Below, in pieces: positions 6,989-17,600 of a stretch of 64,000 nucleotides of DNA (positions within the stretch are counted from its first letter, which is position 1; each line of letters starts with the position of its first letter). Location of the stretch: assembly GCF_018881595.1 (NCBI RefSeq), contig NZ_JACVQA010000014.1, positions 1 through 64,000 of the forward strand. The letters run 5' to 3'. Under the pieces are notes generated by a model that was given only the letters and a program-made list of their open reading frames with translations, did not search any database and was not told the DNA's origin. The DNA is from Polynucleobacter sp. UK-Gri1-W3 (GTDB lineage: Bacteria; Pseudomonadota; Gammaproteobacteria; Burkholderiales; Burkholderiaceae). The translations under genes and the position numbers were made by a program.

Positions 6989-9379
6989 TTATTTGCGGCG
7001 TGCTTTAGTGCTGCGAACCGGAGGCTTGCTGCCTGCCGGCTTGCCAACAGACCTGCCTGGGTTAGCAGACTTGCCGTTTTTACTATTTTTACTGGCCTTA
7101 CTCTTTGACTGCTTAGCCCCTAGAGTTCCAGCAGATTTAGCGGCATTGACATTGATGCCGCTTGGCTTTTGCGGAACCCTATTGTCAGAACGGCCTCTTT
7201 GAGGAGCTGCCTTTTTATTAGGCCTACCTGTGTCGGTTGCTAATATCAACTGACGACGATTGGAAGAACCACCAGGCTCTGCACCAACTGATTTAACAAG
7301 ACTAAATTCAATCTTGCGCGCATCTAAGTCAACGCGACTTACCAATACATGCACTCGATCGCCTAAGCGATAGCGGATACCAGTTCGTTCACCACGCAAC
7401 TCTTGACGAGCTTCGTCATATTGGAAGTAATCTCCGCCAAGCTCGGTGACATGCACCATACCTTCAACAAAAAGATTTTCTAACTGAATGAATAAGCCAA
7501 AGTTGGCAACACCAGTGACTGTACCGGCATATTCTTGGCCTAAATGATCGCGCATGTAGTAACACTTCAACCAAGCTTCTACATCACGTGATGCTTCATC
7601 AGCACGACGCTCATTAGATGAGCAATGCACACCTAATTGACCCCAGATTGGCAATGCGGCATTGGCGCCCTTAGGTGTTTTTGCACCCTTGGCCACTCCT
7701 GCTTTGGCATCACTTTGGGACTTCTTAGCATTGACGGCATTCTCACGACCTTTGCCTTTACGCGGCAAGGTGAGATTGAGTGGAACCATTGGTGGCAATA
7801 CTGGAACGTATGGTTTTTTCTGGAGAATCGACTTGATCACTCGATGCGTGAGCAAATCAGGATAGCGACGAATCGGACTCGTGAAATGGGAATACGCTGG
7901 GTAAGCTAAACCAAAGTGGCCTTCGTTATCGGGCTGATACATCGCTTGTTGCATAGCACGCAGAACAACCGACTGGAGCATATTGGCATCAGGGCGATCT
8001 TTAATCTCCCGAATCAATTTAGCAAAATCACGTGGTTTAGGCTTTTCACCACCGCCCAATGACAAGCCTGAGGTTCTGAGAACCTGGCGCAGGGTGACCA
8101 ACTTCTCTTCTGATGGTTCGCCGTGCACACGATAGAGGCTCAGGTGCTTATTTTTATCAATAAAGTCAGCAGCGCAAACGTTCGCAGTCAACATGCACTC
8201 TTCAATTAAGCGATGAGCATCATTGCGCAGACGCGGCTCAATACGCAAAATCTTACCAAGCTCATTACTAATGATTTGCGTCTCAGTCGTTTCAAACTCA
8301 ATAGCGCCCCGCTTCTCACGTGCAGCCAACAGAATCTTATAAAGTGAATATAGGTTGCCTAGTAATGGGCGGAACTGTGCAAAGCGCGTTGCCTCAGGAC
8401 CCTTACTATTTGAGAGAATCTCCCAAACAGTGTCGTAAGTAAAGCGCTGCGCTGAATGCATTACCGCTGGATAAAACTGATACGCCAAAACAATACCGTT
8501 GTTGTCCACAACAGAATCACACACCATACACAGACGGTCTACGCCGGGATTTAACGAACAAAGACCATTCGAAATCTTCTCAGGGAGCATCGGAATGACA
8601 CGTCTTGGGAAATACACTGAAGTGGCGCGCAATAAACCTTCATCATCCAATGGCTGACCTGGCTTCACATAATGAGATACGTCAGCAATCGCCACAATCA
8701 GACGCCAAGCTTTAGTCTGACCGTACATGACGGGCTCACAATAGACAGCATCATCAAAGTCGCGTGCATCAGCACCATCAATAGTGACTAAAGGTATATC
8801 ACGCAGATCAACACGGCCTTCTAAGTCTGACTGCTGCACTGTATCTGGTAATGCTGCCGCTTCTTTCATGGCAGCAGCAGAGAATTCATGGGGGACGCCA
8901 TACTTACGCACAGCGATTTCAATTTCCATACCTGGATCATCAATCTCGCCCAAGACTTCAACTACTCGACCTACTGCTTGGCGATAACTATCTGGGTAAT
9001 CAATAATCTCAACACTCACCACTTGACCTAATTTAGCGTTTCCCTGCCCTTTAGGTGGAATTAAGATGTCATGACCAATGCGCTTATCTTCTGGCGCAAC
9101 AATCAAAACACCGTTTTCATTTAAGAGACGACCGATCACTACTTTATTGGCGTGCAGAACGACCTCGACAATTTGCCCTTCTGGGCGACCACGTCGATCT
9201 GTTCCTAATACTCTGACATTGACTCTGTCACCATGCATGACACGTGACATTTCTCTTTCTGATAGAAAGATATCTTCGCCACCATCATCGGGAATAACAA
9301 ATCCAAATCCATCTCGATGCCCTTGAACTGTTCCTAAGCGGTCAGCCTCACGTGGCACCAAGTCTTTTGCTTTACGCAT
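6989..9379 (-). CDS. rnr: Ribonuclease R
   Basis: This 796-residue RNase II/R-family 3'-5' exoribonuclease degrades structured RNA. Two cold-shock-like domains fill about residues 15-165. The RNB catalytic domain has the magnesium-binding cluster IDGADARDFDDAVY near residue 200, and an S1 domain (GTVTGVANFGLFIQLENLFV) lies near residue 620. A Lys/Gly/Ser-rich tail covers the last 90 residues. Two features are unusual against the E. coli protein: the N-terminal winged-helix segment of about 80 residues is absent, and a low-complexity insert rich in Lys and Ala (about residues 525-575) interrupts the end of the RNB domain. The start at 9379 is supported by a GAAGGA ribosome-binding site 6 nt upstream. 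rlmB follows. Confidence 0.95.
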   Translation of the reverse strand: MRKAKDLVPREADRLGTVQGHRDGFGFVIPDDGGEDIFLSEREMSRVMHGDRVNVRVLGTDRRGRPEGQIVEVVLHANKVVIGRLLNENGVLIVAPEDKRIGHDILIPPKGQGNAKLGQVVSVEIIDYPDSYRQAVGRVVEVLGEIDDPGMEIEIAVRKYGVPHEFSAAAMKEAAALPDTVQQSDLEGRVDLRDIPLVTIDGADARDFDDAVYCEPVMYGQTKAWRLIVAIADVSHYVKPGQPLDDEGLLRATSVYFPRRVIPMLPEKISNGLCSLNPGVDRLCMVCDSVVDNNGIVLAYQFYPAVMHSAQRFTYDTVWEILSNSKGPEATRFAQFRPLLGNLYSLYKILLAAREKRGAIEFETTETQIISNELGKILRIEPRLRNDAHRLIEECMLTANVCAADFIDKNKHLSLYRVHGEPSEEKLVTLRQVLRTSGLSLGGGEKPKPRDFAKLIREIKDRPDANMLQSVVLRAMQQAMYQPDNEGHFGLAYPAYSHFTSPIRRYPDLLTHRVIKSILQKKPYVPVLPPMVPLNLTLPRKGKGRENAVNAKKSQSDAKAGVAKGAKTPKGANAALPIWGQLGVHCSSNERRADEASRDVEAWLKCYYMRDHLGQEYAGTVTGVANFGLFIQLENLFVEGMVHVTELGGDYFQYDEARQELRGERTGIRYRLGDRVHVLVSRVDLDARKIEFSLVKSVGAEPGGSSNRRQLILATDTGRPNKKAAPQRGRSDNRVPQKPSGINVNAAKSAGTLGAKQSKSKASKNSKNGKSANPGRSVGKPAGSKPPVRSTKARRK

Positions 9380-9496
9380 TTAATTCCTTCGGCAATACAT
9401 GCCCTGTATATATCTAGTGATATCTATTTTTGTTATGAATAAGGCTACTGTATCAAACCACCAAGTCTGAAGGGAAAAAGCCAAATGGGGGCGGAA

Positions 9497-9526
9497 ATGA
9501 CCTCAAAACGCCCATCCCTCTATAAT
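9497..9526 (+). promoter_or_regulatory. Predicted promoter of tRNA-Leu
   Basis: A perfect -10 hexamer TATAAT (9521-9526) lies 9 bp before the tRNA. The best -35 is ATGACC (9497-9502) with an 18-bp spacer, matching four of six positions. Confidence 0.55.
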
Positions 9527-9534
9527 AAAGGTAT

Positions 9535-9621
9535 GCCCAGGTGGCGAAATTGGTAGACGCACCAGCTTCAGGTGCTGGCGATCGTAAGGTTGTGGGGGTT
9601 CGAGTCCCTTCCTGGGCACCA
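9535..9621 (+). tRNA. tRNA-Leu (anticodon CAG)
   Basis: The acceptor arms GCCCAGG (9535-9541) and CCTGGGC (9611-9617) pair fully, followed by A and an encoded CCA (9619-9621). The anticodon stem is CCAGC/GCTGG around the loop TTCAGGT, giving anticodon CAG, which reads CUG. The D arm contains AAATTGGTAGACGC, and the T arm ends GGGGTTCGAGTCCC. A variable arm of about 12-15 nt between the anticodon and T stems fits a class II tRNA. The 87-nt length including CCA is right for leucine. Confidence 0.97.
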
Positions 9622-9963
9622 AACAAGGTTTAACGGCTCTCTACGCCCGTTATTACATGGTCAGTATAAAGAAAACTGGCCGATTCTACATAAAACTACA
9701 TAAAGTCTATATGGGGGTGCTTTCTTAGAATGCAACCCCGCCTTTTTAAGATTTGCTTAGGAGTCACGGTGGTCCCTGCAAGATCTCAAGCCCGCCAATT
9801 TTTTTTAAAATTTTTTCATTCATGAAGTTTAAAGACGGCCTAATGGTTCGGTCTTGTTGAGTTATTTTTTCAGGCAAATTGTTGTGAGATACAAGCCTTG
9901 GCCAGGGGTTGAGATTGCCGCCCTAATGCAGAACGGATTGATATCAAACTCTATAATGGGCAC
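9622..9963 (+). other. Gene-free spacer with tandem 10-mer and T-rich tract
   Basis: No coding sequence or RNA gene is apparent in these 342 bp. They contain two adjacent near-identical 10-mers, CTACATAAAA and CTACATAAAG (9686-9705), an A/T-only tract around 9800-9815 that might help end the tRNA transcript, and a -10-like TATAAT just before the next gene. I see no integrase or attachment-site duplication of the tRNA 3' end. Confidence 0.4.
9952..9957 (+). promoter_or_regulatory. TATAAT hexamer directly before the PpiC gene
   Basis: A perfect -10 hexamer ends 6 nt before the ATG at 9964, so a transcript from it would start at or within the first codon. No recognisable -35 is found at 16-18 bp spacing (9929-9934 reads CAGAAC). 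No Shine-Dalgarno sequence precedes the ATG. Confidence 0.35.
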
Positions 9964-10794
9964 ATGAAAAAACATCTTTTTGGTCTTGTCTGCGCCACCC
10001 TGTTAAGCAACTCCTACAGCGTCATTGCCGCCCCAGAATCTAGCAGCTCTAGCACCTCAAACATCAACTTCTTTGCGACCGTGAACAACACGATGCTGAC
10101 AAAGGGCTTGCTAGATCTGAACGTGGAAGCTGCTGTAGCGCAAGGTCAGAAAAATACACCGGAGCTTCAAAAAGTCTTAAAAGATGAGCTCATTAATCGC
10201 GAGCTACTAGCCCAACAGGCTGAGCGCATGGACTTGGAAAAAAATATTGATTTAGATGATCAATACACGCAGCTACGCCAAACGCTTTTAATTCAGGCTT
10301 TAGTGGAAGATCACCTTAAGCAATCCCCTATTACGGATAAGCAGCTACGTGAGGAATATGACCGCCAACGCAAGCTAACTGGAGATGCCACCACTGGTTT
10401 TCAGTATCGCGTGAGTGAAATTGTTGTCGCTAACGAATCGGATGCTATTGACCTCATTAATCGCATCAACAAGGGTGAACTGTTTGGAAAATTAGCCCAG
10501 CAGTACTCTATCGCTGAGGGCGCTAAGGGTAATGGCGGTCAACTGGGTTGGTTATATCCAGGGCAACTTAATCCAGAACTACAGCCGCTTGTTGCCAAGT
10601 TAAACAAGGGCGCAACTTATGGCGCACCCATCCAGGTACAAGGTGGCTGGGCCATTATTAAGTTAGATGACAAGCGCAACTACAAACTACCTACTTTTGA
10701 AGAATCTAAACCCCAGCTTCGCCAAGCTTTTATCCAGCAATACTTGGTAGAGACTGTCAAAGACCTGCGTGGACGCGCCAAAATTACCCAGTAA
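9964..10794 (+). CDS. Periplasmic peptidyl-prolyl isomerase, PpiC/parvulin type
   Basis: The 276-residue protein starts with a classical signal peptide (KKHLFGLVCATLLSNSYSVIAA), followed by a SurA/PrsA-like N-terminal helical region (residues 35-130) and a parvulin domain (about residues 145-245). The parvulin hallmarks LAQQYSIAEGAKGNGGQLGW and the GGWAIIKLDD strand are present. It should act in the periplasm as a proline isomerase or chaperone for exported proteins. Its neighbour on the opposite strand is the two-partner secretion cluster, which needs periplasmic chaperoning, but a link is inference only. It converges with the gene ending at 10804, with 9 bp between the stops. Initiation is unusual: no ribosome-binding site, and a -10-like hexamer 6 nt before the ATG. 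Confidence 0.9.
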   Translation: MKKHLFGLVCATLLSNSYSVIAAPESSSSSTSNINFFATVNNTMLTKGLLDLNVEAAVAQGQKNTPELQKVLKDELINRELLAQQAERMDLEKNIDLDDQYTQLRQTLLIQALVEDHLKQSPITDKQLREEYDRQRKLTGDATTGFQYRVSEIVVANESDAIDLINRINKGELFGKLAQQYSIAEGAKGNGGQLGWLYPGQLNPELQPLVAKLNKGATYGAPIQVQGGWAIIKLDDKRNYKLPTFEESKPQLRQAFIQQYLVETVKDLRGRAKITQ

Positions 10795-10803
10795 ACAGGT
10801 AGC

Positions 10804-11364
10804 CTAGATCATGATGTCTTGAAGAAGTCTTGATCCCGGTAAGGGCTGGAAAGGCTGAGCTGGCGTAGGAGCTACTGGTTTTGGCATCACCTTTTTAGCG
10901 TTGCCCGCTTCTTGCAATGCTTTTCTCACGGCCTCAAAGCCGCCATTCAGACTAAAGCGGGAAACTCCAAAGGAACTGTTTTGCAGTGGTACTGCAAAGC
11001 TCACCATGCCACCTCGCCTAACCTCATCCAGTACCGTATTAAATGGCTCAAGAATCTGAAAGAGGACCCCATTTATTTGGGCGCACTGCATATTAAGGGA
11101 TGCCGCATTGCCCAGCCCACTCATCAAGATAGGTGATCTACTCCCAGGATGGCATCTTAAGCTGTCATGAAGGTAGAACATGCACTGGTCTGACTGACAG
11201 TACATTCCAAAAGAGGTTGAGCCCGCACTTGTTGAGGCCTCAATAGACCCAGGAGAGGCTTGAACAATCCAATTGCCAATAACTACCCTCTCAATTGCCC
11301 ATAGATTTCCACTAAAGAAAGCCAGTAGAAAGGCAATATAAAGTCCTCTCAAGAAAGACTTCAT
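10804..11364 (-). CDS. Exported protein of unknown function, last gene of the tps cluster
   Basis: I do not recognise a family for this 186-residue protein. It begins with a signal peptide (LRGLYIAFLLAFFSGNLWA) and continues with a beta-rich, cysteine-containing mature part. The four cysteines fall in MYCQSDQC, LRCH and NMQC, so disulfides are likely in the periplasm. The C-terminal 40 residues are rich in Pro and basic residues (KKVMPKPVAPTPAQPFQPLP), like a flexible tether. Its ATG shares one base with the stop codon of the HTH gene upstream (overlap TAATG), so translation is coupled. The HTH gene is itself 17 bp behind the giant tpsA gene. This tight placement suggests a role linked to the TpsA protein, but no function can be assigned. 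Confidence 0.8.
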   Translation of the reverse strand: MKSFLRGLYIAFLLAFFSGNLWAIERVVIGNWIVQASPGSIEASTSAGSTSFGMYCQSDQCMFYLHDSLRCHPGSRSPILMSGLGNAASLNMQCAQINGVLFQILEPFNTVLDEVRRGGMVSFAVPLQNSSFGVSRFSLNGGFEAVRKALQEAGNAKKVMPKPVAPTPAQPFQPLPGSRLLQDIMI

Positions 11365-11660
11365 TACTTCTTTCTCAGAAATTCTGGAATGTAAATATCA
11401 TCATCGGGGTTATTGTTAAGCCCCTCAATATCCTTCAAGCTAACACCCAGCACTTTAGCGTATGTTTGGATTGCCACAAGAAGATTAGATTGTGAGCGCG
11501 CAAATGCCAATGTGTCGCCGCGCTCTATCGCTGTTAATTGCACAACTGAAAGATCGCATTGCCCAGCAAGTATGGCCAAGTTATGACCTTGAGATTCTCG
11601 GGCTTCTTTGAGTTGCCTACCTAAATTCCGCACATGCTTCGGGGTGTTAACTGAAACCAT
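11364..11660 (-). CDS. Small XRE/RodZ-like helix-turn-helix protein
   Basis: The 98-residue product has a Cro/CI-type helix-turn-helix in residues 10-65: LGRQLKEARESQGHNLAILA, the turn at QCDLSVVQLTAIERGD, and a third helix that includes YAKVLGV. The pattern resembles the N-terminal HTH of RodZ as much as that of free regulators, but there is no membrane segment or periplasmic domain. The acidic and basic tail (NPDDDIYIPEFLRKK) has no known motif. The gene begins 17 bp after the tpsA stop and overlaps the next gene by one base, so the three are almost certainly co-transcribed. It could be a repressor of the cluster or a structural HTH adaptor, and I cannot decide which from sequence. Confidence 0.8.
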   Translation of the reverse strand: MVSVNTPKHVRNLGRQLKEARESQGHNLAILAGQCDLSVVQLTAIERGDTLAFARSQSNLLVAIQTYAKVLGVSLKDIEGLNNNPDDDIYIPEFLRKK

Positions 11661-11677
11661 GAAATCAATCAGGATGG

Positions 11678-14600
11678 TTACTTAGTAACCACCATAATCT
11701 TCTGGCTCAATGTCTGAGTGCCACGCATTAAGGTTACTTTTACCGATAGTGGCAATGTAACGTTACCTAGCTTAGGCACCACAAAGGTGTTAGTTCCTGC
11801 GTCGTACTTAATGCCGGTCGGTAATGCTGCACCATCTGGCAGGGTTACCACTAACTTACTTCCCTTAGGTAGCAACAGCAACTTATAGCTACCAGCCTGT
11901 TTAGCCAATGCAGCATTCTCACCTGATAAGTTAATCAAGTCTTGAATAATCGAATCCGGTACTGGGAATTTGAAAGCACCAGTTGAGGGAACTTCAATCG
12001 CTTGCAAGTACTCAGGCAAGTTGTCTTTATCGCGGACATAAATCAAGTCGCCCTTATTGATGAGATAAGTTGGGCGCTCTGGCACAAATTCTGGCGTAGC
12101 CTGCTGCTGCACAATTGCCATGTTGTTGATGGTTTGTGGTGGAGATGTAATATCCGCAACCAATGGGAAAGTCACATCGGCAATGTAATAGTTAGGGTTT
12201 CCTAAAATTAAAGCATCTAACATAGCTTTAACCAAAATTCTATCAGCCGGATTTGCACTGGCAAAAATACCAGCAAGTACAGAGCCCGATAAAGTAGAAA
12301 CATCAGATCCTAATAGCCCCGCTATTACAGGGTTGCCCGTGATGATGGCCGCAGTAGTGCCATCAAATACCTTGTTCTGAGCAAGCAACCCACTAATCGT
12401 CACGGGCGCTTTAGTAATGTTGGCATTCGCTGTTACCGGCGCTGTTCCTAATACATAGTTTGCCGCAGCAGCACCAGACAGGGTAATGCCGTTAAATGTC
12501 ACTGTTGTACCGTTATTGGCATTAGGGCTAGCAAATGATGCGCTTGTGTAATTAGCTGTCACAACATCGCCCGGGAATAAACCAGTCATCGCCAAGCTAC
12601 CGGTTGCGCCAGTAGTCGTGTTGTAAACCCTGTTATTAGCAGAAGCACTAATTGCCAGGCCACCCACAACGGATCCCAATACGTATGGAGTAATAGTCAG
12701 ATTAGCGTTGATAAAGCTTGTTTGATAGTTTCTAGCATCTGTGCCAGTCGTGGCCAATGCAGAGAAATAATTACCGACATTCTTACCTGCCGTTGCATCC
12801 GAAATAGTTACCAAATCTCCCGCAACAATACCTGCTGTTGAGGCGTTATTAGCCAACACCCTAACGGTACCGTTGTATACATAAGAGGCAGGTGTTGCAG
12901 TAATCGTGATTGCGCGTGGGGTTACCGTTAGGTCACCAGTAACCACTGGAGCAATATTAGTAATGTTATTACCTGTAATGGCAAAGTTAGCAGCCGATAG
13001 GCCATAAGTCCCTACGCTCACATTATTCGAACCACTCATTACTGGATTAGTTGGTGCAAAGTTAAAGCTCAAGCTTGCCCCTGCCCCATCAGAATAGGCG
13101 TAGGTTGTAATGCCATTCACAGTGCTACTTGCTGTGAGGTAAAGATTGTTAATAATGGCGCCGCCAGAGGTTGCATAAGCCACGATTGGATTAGCAAAAG
13201 TAGCTGCGGTTGTATAAGGCGTCACCGCCCCGCTACTCTGAATCAGCAGCTGACCAGCAGGAACAATGGTGTATGTACCTGGTATGTAGGTTACTTGGTA
13301 GTTAGCAATCGCTGCGCCAGTAGCGCTTGCTGCGCCAATAGCGTAACTACCAGCAGGCATGGAGCTTGATGCTGTAGTTGTCAATGTAACTCCGGAAATC
13401 ACATCGCTACCCAACAAACCTATAGATGAATATGACAAGGGATTAGTAGCCTGGGTAACAAACGAGGCCTGATTATTGGCGGTGATCGTTAATGGGGCTT
13501 TAGTGATGTTGGCTGTTAATGCAGTAGTTGGGCCGGTCACATAGTAATTACCTGCAGCGGAACCAGATAGGTTTACGCCTGCCATAGTCGTATAACTTTG
13601 GCCGTTGATGAGGGTTGTGACTGTAGCTTGAGAAACTGTTAATCCATTGCCAATGCTTGCCTGACTAAAGCTGCCTGTGTATGGACCGGAAGAGCTGACA
13701 GCTAAATTCGCTGCATCAGAGCCAAGGACGCCAGCCAATGTTTGTGTACCGATGGCTGCGATAACTCCTGCAGCTGTGGTGTCGTACACCTTATTCTGAG
13801 CCACCAAGCCAGAGCTAATCGTCAATGGCGCAGGCGTGATGTTAGCAGCCAAAGGCGCCGTCAAGCCTGTAATCACATAGTTACTGTTACTTAAGGTCAT
13901 ACCACTTAAATTTGCTGAAACCGTAATGCCGTTTGCTACATTTGGTGATGCGAAGGTTCCGACTGCTGTGCCAGTAGCGGTAGAGGTATCAGAACCTAAC
14001 AAACCAGTCACAATTGGCGTGCCTGAAATGACATCAGCGGTGGTAGATGTGTACACCTTATTATTTGCAACCAAACCACTGATGGTGACTGGCGCAGGCG
14101 TAATGTTGGCAGTGGCAGTAATTGCCCCGCTAGCAATGCTGTAGTTGCTTGCTGATGCACCAGACAAAGTCACACCACTAAATGTCACAGTTTGTGGGCT
14201 AGCTGGCAGATTGACGTTGGCACTAGCAAAGGCAGCGCTACTGTAATTAACAGCAACAGAATCTCCCGGGAACAATCCAGCCATCGCCAAACTACCTGTG
14301 GCAGCAGTAGTCGTGTCATAGACCTTGTTATTAGCTGCGGTTGTCAAACGAGGGCCGGTGGTAGAGCCAGGTGTAACGACATAAGGCGTAATGGTGATGT
14401 TCTTATTCACCAAGGTGAAGGTGTAATTAGAGGCATCCACACCGCTAACAGCCAAATTCGAGCCATATACCCCGACGTTTTTACCGCTAGCTGCGCCAGA
14501 AACCGTTACCAAGTCATTTGTCAAAATTGCTGGCGATGCTACTGCAGGACCCTGGGTCTGAACTTGACCGTTGTAAGTCAGTGCAGCAGTGGTTGGCGCA

Positions 14601-17600
14601 GTAATCGTTACAGCCAACGGAGTAACAGTCAGATTACCGCTGGTGATCGCAGATCCAGAGGTCAATCCAGAGCTGGCAGATACCAAATTACTTGCAGCGT
14701 AGGCATAGCTACCCACCACAATATTTCCGGAAGTGCTGGTGGTTGTACCGGTTGGGATGAGATTAAAGCTCACTAAAGCGCTAGTCGCATCACGGTATAC
14801 ATAGCTTGTGACATTACCAACTGTAGCTGCACTAACAAATGTTAACGCACTGATATTAGAGCCGCCAGTGCTATAGGAGGCAACTGGTTGTGCTGGAGTA
14901 ATGATATTGCCAGACGTGCTGGTGCCGTATGGTGTAGTGGCACCAGCAGTTGTGATCATCAAGGCACCGGGGGCAACAATCGTATACGTCGCAGGAATAT
15001 AGGTGATCGAATAGTTACCGATGCCGCTGCCAGTAGCCGCGCTAATTGCAATTGGGTAAGCACCAGCCGAGGCATTCACCCCAGTAGTTGATGCAGTTGT
15101 GCTAATCGTTGCGCCTGTAACGGTATCGCTACCTAAGAGCCCTACTGCTGGGGCTTGAGTTAAGGTCGCTAAAGATTGGCTATAGAAGCTTGATTTATTT
15201 ACTGCGGTAATTGTTAGAGGGGCTGGAGTGATATTGGCTGGTGCAGTAATTGCAGTTGAGCCAATTGAGTAATTAGCAGCGCTTGCACCAGACAGGGTTG
15301 GCGTGTTGAATGTCACGGTAATGCCGTTAGCCACATTTGGGCTAGCAAAAGTAGCAGTCGCGTAACTAACCGCTACTGAATCGCCCGGGAATAAATTGAC
15401 CATCGACAATACGCCGTTTGCAGTATTGGTGGAGGTATAGACCTTGCTATCTGCTAGCGCTGTGATGTTTGGACCTGTGCCAGCAGCACCGAAATTGATG
15501 ATATACGGGGTGATATTGGCAGTAATTGGGCTAGTAATACCTCTCACGTAGTAGTTAGAGGCTGCACCACCAGTAAGTGTTACACCGCTCATAGCGTTAT
15601 AGGTGCCGCCAGCAATCACTGTCTGGGTGGTATTTGGTGTAACGGTAATGCCGTTAGCCACATTTTTACTTGCAAAGGTAGCGTTGTACGGACCGGATGA
15701 GCTTACAGCCACGTTATTTAAGTCCGCCGCCAATACACCCGCTAACGTTTGAGAGGCCGAGCTGATGGTAGCTGCAGTTGTGCCGTCGTACGCCTTATTG
15801 TTTGCAGTTAAGCCAGCGTTAATGGTCAAAGGTGCCGGTGTAATGTTAGCCACTAATGTCTGAGGCCCTACTCCCGCCACGTAGTAGTTATTTGCTGCTG
15901 CGCCTGTCAAGGTTACGCCGGTCATGGTTGTTACGCCATTCACAACAGAAGTCGCCGGTGTCACTGTCAAACCTAAGCCTACGTTGGACTGGCTAAATGT
16001 TGCACCCGTGTATGGGCCGGTAGAACTTACTGATACCACGTCTGTACCCAGCACCCCAGCTAAAGATTGCGTACCCGTTACGGCAATCGTAGCGGCATTG
16101 GTTGTGTCGTAGACCTTGTTATTAGCAGTCAAGCCAGCGCTAATGGTTAATGGCGCAGGAGTGATATTGGCTGTTGCAGTAGGCACACTTGCAACTGAAT
16201 AGTTAGCAGCTGCAGCACCCGATAAGGTAACCCCACTAAAGCTTACTGTTAGGCCGTTAGCCACGTTAGGGCTTGCGAAAGCTGCGCTTGTATAGGCAAC
16301 CGATACAGAATCACCAGCAAACAAGTTCGTCATCGCCAGTGCGCCAGAGGCAACAGTCGTAGTGTCATAGACCTTATTGTTAGCTGTAGCTGCAATGCTT
16401 GGAGCGCCACTACCACCAGAGCCGATGATGAATGGCGTGATAGTGAGGTTGGCATTCACATAGGTAAAGTTGTAGTTACCAGCATCCAATCCGCTTGTCG
16501 CTAGATTTGAACCATAAACACCCACGTTTTTACCGCTAGCCGCACCACTCACAGTGACTAGATCATTAGTCAAAATTGCAGGCGATGCTGTTGCTGCCAG
16601 TTGAGTTTGTACGGCGCCGTTATAGGCATGAGTAGCTGCAGGGGCCGTAATTGTTACAGCCAATGGCGTAACCGTGAAATTACCCGATGGAATAGCTGAA
16701 GTTAAGCCGGTGGAAGATACGAGGTTGGAAGCTGCGTAAGCGTAGCTGCCAACAGTAATATTGCCTGAAGTGCTAGTAGTAACGTTAGATGGGGCTAAGT
16801 TAAAAGTCACGTCATTGTTAGACGCATCGCGGAAGGTATAGCTAGTCACTTTAAGGGTTGTAGATGAGCTGACATAAGTTAGCGAACTAATTACGCCGCC
16901 AAGAGACGATGTGTAGCTAGCTGTTGGCAATGCAGGTGCAAGGATATTTCCCGATGTACCCGTGCCATATGGTGTGGTAACACCAGCAGTGGTAATCACT
17001 AAGGCGCCAGGCCCTACGATTGTGTAAGTTGCTGGCACATAGTTAATGCTGTAGTTCGATAAACCAGAACCGGTTGCAGCGCTAATCGTAATTGGGTATG
17101 CACCAACAGCAGCATTTGTACCTGTAGAAGTTGCAGTAGTCGTAATCGTTGCGCCAGTTACCGTATCGCTACCTAAGAGCCCTATTGCTGGCGCTTGAGT
17201 TAATGTTGCCAAGCCTTGGCTATAGAAAGAAGACTTATCCACCGCAGTAATGGTCAGCAATGCAGGAGTAATGTTTGCAGTCGCTGTCACTGGAGTGGAG
17301 CCAATGCTGTAGTTAGCTGCAGATGCACCCGATAAAGTGACGCCATTAAAAGTAACGGCAGCGCCAGTAGCTACATTCGGGCTTGCAAATGCAGCGCTGG
17401 TGTAACTTACTGATACTGAATCCGTACCAAACAGGTTCACCATACTCAAGCTACCGTTTGCTGCAGTAGTCGAGGTGTAAACCTTGTTATTTGCCACAGC
17501 AGCAATATTAGGACCCGAACCACTGCCGAAATTAATGACGTATGGCGTAATGTTGGCAGTAATTGGTGCGCTTAAGCCAGCAACATAGTAGTTTCCTCGC

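Noticed and set aside
9535..9963. Integration site of a mobile element at the tRNA-Leu
   Set aside because: No integrase gene, no second copy of the tRNA 3' end and no shift in gene content are visible on the downstream side.
11678..12150. CdiA-type toxin tip or immunity pair at the end of the giant TpsA
   Set aside because: There is no VENN or similar pretoxin motif. The C-terminal 200 residues are Ig-like rather than enzymatic, and the next genes are an HTH protein and an exported protein rather than a small cytoplasmic immunity protein.
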